NCBI RefSeq assembly: GCF_013364195.1
Contig: NZ_CP054918.1
Location: 4,019,001-4,083,000, forward strand
Reading direction: 5' to 3'
Length of the DNA stretch: 64,000 nt
Source: Streptomyces sp. NA04227
GTDB lineage: Bacteria; Actinomycetota; Actinomycetes; Streptomycetales; Streptomycetaceae
The translations under genes were made by a program, and so were the position numbers. How positions within the stretch are numbered: position 1 is the stretch's first letter; each line of letters begins with the position of its first letter. The notes below the pieces were generated by a model that made no database searches, was not told the DNA's origin, and saw only the letters and a program-made list of their open reading frames with translations. Of this stretch, positions 62,255 through 64,000 are shown in pieces.

Positions 62255-64000
62255 GTGACGAACGTTCTCGCGCACGGCACCGCCGGACAGGACAGGGGTT
62301 TCCCGTTCGTGGGGCGGCAACGCGAGTTCAACCTGCTGCTGGACGCGGTCGGGCACCCTCCGGCGGTGGTACTGGTCGAGGGCGAGGCGGGGATCGGCAA
62401 GTCCCGCTTGGTGCACGAGGCATCACTCGTCCTGTCGGAGCAGGGCGGGCGGGTCCTCATGGGCTTCTGCCAGCCGCTGCGGGAGCCGTTTCCCTACGGC
62501 CCGGTGGTGGACGCGCTGCGCAAGGCCCGCGACTGGCTGCCCGAGGCCGGCGTCCCGCCGACGGCCGGCGCCCTCGCCCCGCTGCTCCCCGACCTGGCCG
62601 ACCGCCTGCCGCCGGCCCCCGCCCCGGTCGAGGACCCGCACACCCGGCGCCACCTGCTGGTCCAGGCCGTGCACTCCTTCCTCGCCGCGCTCGGACCGGC
62701 CGTCCTGGTCGTGGAGGACCTGCACTGGGTCGACGAGGCCACCCGGGACCTGCTCCTGCTGCTCGCCCGCGATCTGCCCGACCAGCTCGCCCTCGTCCTC
62801 ACCTACCGGGCCGAGGACCTGCCGTCCGCGACCCCGGTGCTCGGCTCCGCCTACCGCCGCCCGCCCGGGGTCGGCGGGAGCACCATCCGCCTCGGCACTC
62901 TCGCCGAGGACGACATCCACTCCCTGGCCGCCGCGGCGCTGGGCCACCGCGCCACCCGGGCACTGGGCCGGGCTCTGTACCGGCGCAGCGAGGGACTCGC
63001 GCTGGTGGTGGAGGAGGACCTGCTCACCCTGCGCGAGCAGGGACGGCAGCGGGACAGCGACCGGGACAGCGACACAGTGGTGGACTGGCTGCACGGCGCG
63101 GACGCGCCGCACGGCCTGCGCGAGGCCGTCACGGAGCGGCTGGCCGCGCTGTCGCCGGCCGGTGCGGCCGTCGTGGACGCGGCCGCGGTGCTCGCCGTCC
63201 CGTCCCCCGAGCCACTGCTCGCCCAGGTCACCGGGCTCCACCCCGACGAGAGTGCCGCCGGGATCACCGAGGCGGTGAAAGCCTCGGTCCTGCGCGAAAC
63301 GGACGCGGGCCAGTACACCTTCCGGCACGTGCTGGCCCAGCAGGTCGCCTACCGGCACGTCCTCGGGCCACAGCGCAGGCTGCTGCACCAGCGGGTGATC
63401 GCGGAGCTGGAGACCCGGCAGCCGGTACCGCTCGTGCAGGTCGCCCACCACACACGCGCCCTCGGCGACCGGCAGGCGTGGCCGCGCCGGGCCGAGGAGG
63501 CCGCCGACCAGGCCATCACCATCGGCGACACCGGCACCGCGGCCACCCTGTTGCGTCAGATCATCGAGGAGCCGCACTCCGACGACGGCCTCCGCTCGCG
63601 GAGCGCACTCGCCCTCGCCCAGATCGGGACCCTCGGCGCGGACTACACCGCGAACGCGGCCCTGCTGCGCCGCATCCTGTCCGACCCCCAACTGACCGAT
63701 GCCACCCGCGGCGAGGTCCGGCTCGCCCTCGGCCTGCTGGAGGCCACCCAGGCAGGCGACCGCGCCGGCTTCCGCCAGATCGAGCGTGCCGTCGACGAGT
63801 TGGCCGGCCGTCCGGAACGGGCGGCGCGGGCGATGGTGGCGCTCGCCATGAACGAGTGGGACGGCGGGGTGGAACGGTCCGGAGAGTGGATGGACCGGGC
63901 CGAGGCCGCGGTCGCCGACAGCGGCGACGACGGCATGCGGGCGGCCGTCCGGGCGTCCCGCATCACCCTCATGGCCAGAGAGGGCGACCCCGGCCTCTGG
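62255..64000 (+). CDS. Large ATPase regulator (LuxR/LAL type), truncated by window end
   Basis: The first 582 codons of an ORF open to the window edge. N-terminal P-loop: FVGRQREFNLLLDAV, Walker A GEAGIGKSRL (about 50), Walker B VLVVEDLHWVDEATRDLLLLLA, then TPR-like helices. This is the pattern of large AAA regulators (LAL/MalT family) that usually end in a LuxR DNA-binding domain, which would lie beyond 64000. GTG at 62255 has AGGAGG 9 bases upstream. Confidence 0.88.
   Translation, partial: MTNVLAHGTAGQDRGFPFVGRQREFNLLLDAVGHPPAVVLVEGEAGIGKSRLVHEASLVLSEQGGRVLMGFCQPLREPFPYGPVVDALRKARDWLPEAGVPPTAGALAPLLPDLADRLPPAPAPVEDPHTRRHLLVQAVHSFLAALGPAVLVVEDLHWVDEATRDLLLLLARDLPDQLALVLTYRAEDLPSATPVLGSAYRRPPGVGGSTIRLGTLAEDDIHSLAAAALGHRATRALGRALYRRSEGLALVVEEDLLTLREQGRQRDSDRDSDTVVDWLHGADAPHGLREAVTERLAALSPAGAAVVDAAAVLAVPSPEPLLAQVTGLHPDESAAGITEAVKASVLRETDAGQYTFRHVLAQQVAYRHVLGPQRRLLHQRVIAELETRQPVPLVQVAHHTRALGDRQAWPRRAEEAADQAITIGDTGTAATLLRQIIEEPHSDDGLRSRSALALAQIGTLGADYTANAALLRRILSDPQLTDATRGEVRLALGLLEATQAGDRAGFRQIERAVDELAGRPERAARAMVALAMNEWDGGVERSGEWMDRAEAAVADSGDDGMRAAVRASRITLMAREGDPGLW

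Overview
This is a chromosomal segment of a Streptomyces or very close relative. The GC content is very high, third codon positions are almost all G or C, GTG and TTG starts are common, and the gene content is typical: the sporulation pair ssgR-ssgA, thiC behind a TPP riboswitch, a Rex-type operator ahead of cydA-cydB-cydCD, serS, pheA, DUF397/XRE regulators and F420-type oxidoreductases. Two perfect ParB sites (parS), a near-parS and two dense clusters of DnaA boxes suggest the segment lies in the origin-proximal half of the chromosome. No prophage, CRISPR array or intact insertion sequence is present.

Layout. 1-5.9 kb: a small membrane protein, ssgR-ssgA, a YibE/F membrane protein and riboswitch-thiC. 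5.9-12.1 kb: a secreted repeat protein, a two-helix membrane protein, an unknown soluble protein, a metallophosphoesterase with a long repetitive tail, and a LacI regulator. 12.6-22.3 kb: hisC, an acyl-CoA dehydrogenase and the cytochrome bd operon cydA-cydB-cydCD, with parS sites inside cydCD. 22.4-29.2 kb: a cell-envelope group made of a secreted two-headed peptidoglycan hydrolase, a divergent HTH-membrane-lectin protein, a GAF-GAF histidine kinase and an M23 peptidase. 29.3-37 kb: three methyltransferases, a GNAT protein, a HAD phosphatase and an XRE/DUF397/anti-sigma-type ATPase set. 37.2-41.1 kb: a Ser/Thr kinase with a PQQ-type propeller, a luciferase-like oxidoreductase and a lipoprotein. 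41.2-43.0 kb: a scarred interval with an antitoxin, a truncated PIN toxin, kptA, a DnaA-box cluster and a transposase remnant. 43.1-48.1 kb: an NmrA-type oxidoreductase and two ATPase-permease pairs. 48.1-52.5 kb: an unusual tRNA-Ser-like gene, TetR with a divergent alpha/beta hydrolase, a HAD phosphatase and serS. 52.5-53.5 kb: a gene-free stretch with DnaA boxes. 53.5-61.3 kb: pheA, then a five-gene copper/haem-peroxidase operon (YcnI, Sco, PCuAC, CopC-CopD fusion, Dyp peroxidase) and a membrane protein. 61.6-64 kb: an RsbW-like ATPase and the start of a large ATPase regulator cut by the window edge.

Links between genes. Cytochrome bd, its CydCD assembly transporter, the Rex operator, the Sco/PCuAC/CopCD copper set (probably delivering copper to cytochrome oxidase) and possibly the GAF-GAF kinase all concern respiration and redox sensing. 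The lytic enzymes, the lectin-tipped regulator, SsgA and the kinase-propeller protein concern the cell wall and development. The observations most worth following up are the tRNA-Ser-like gene with a greatly lengthened anticodon arm, the HTH-TM-lectin protein facing a lectin-bearing lysin, the extra-origin DnaA-box clusters, the parS sites in cydCD, and a perfect 20-bp inverted operator between tetR and its hydrolase.
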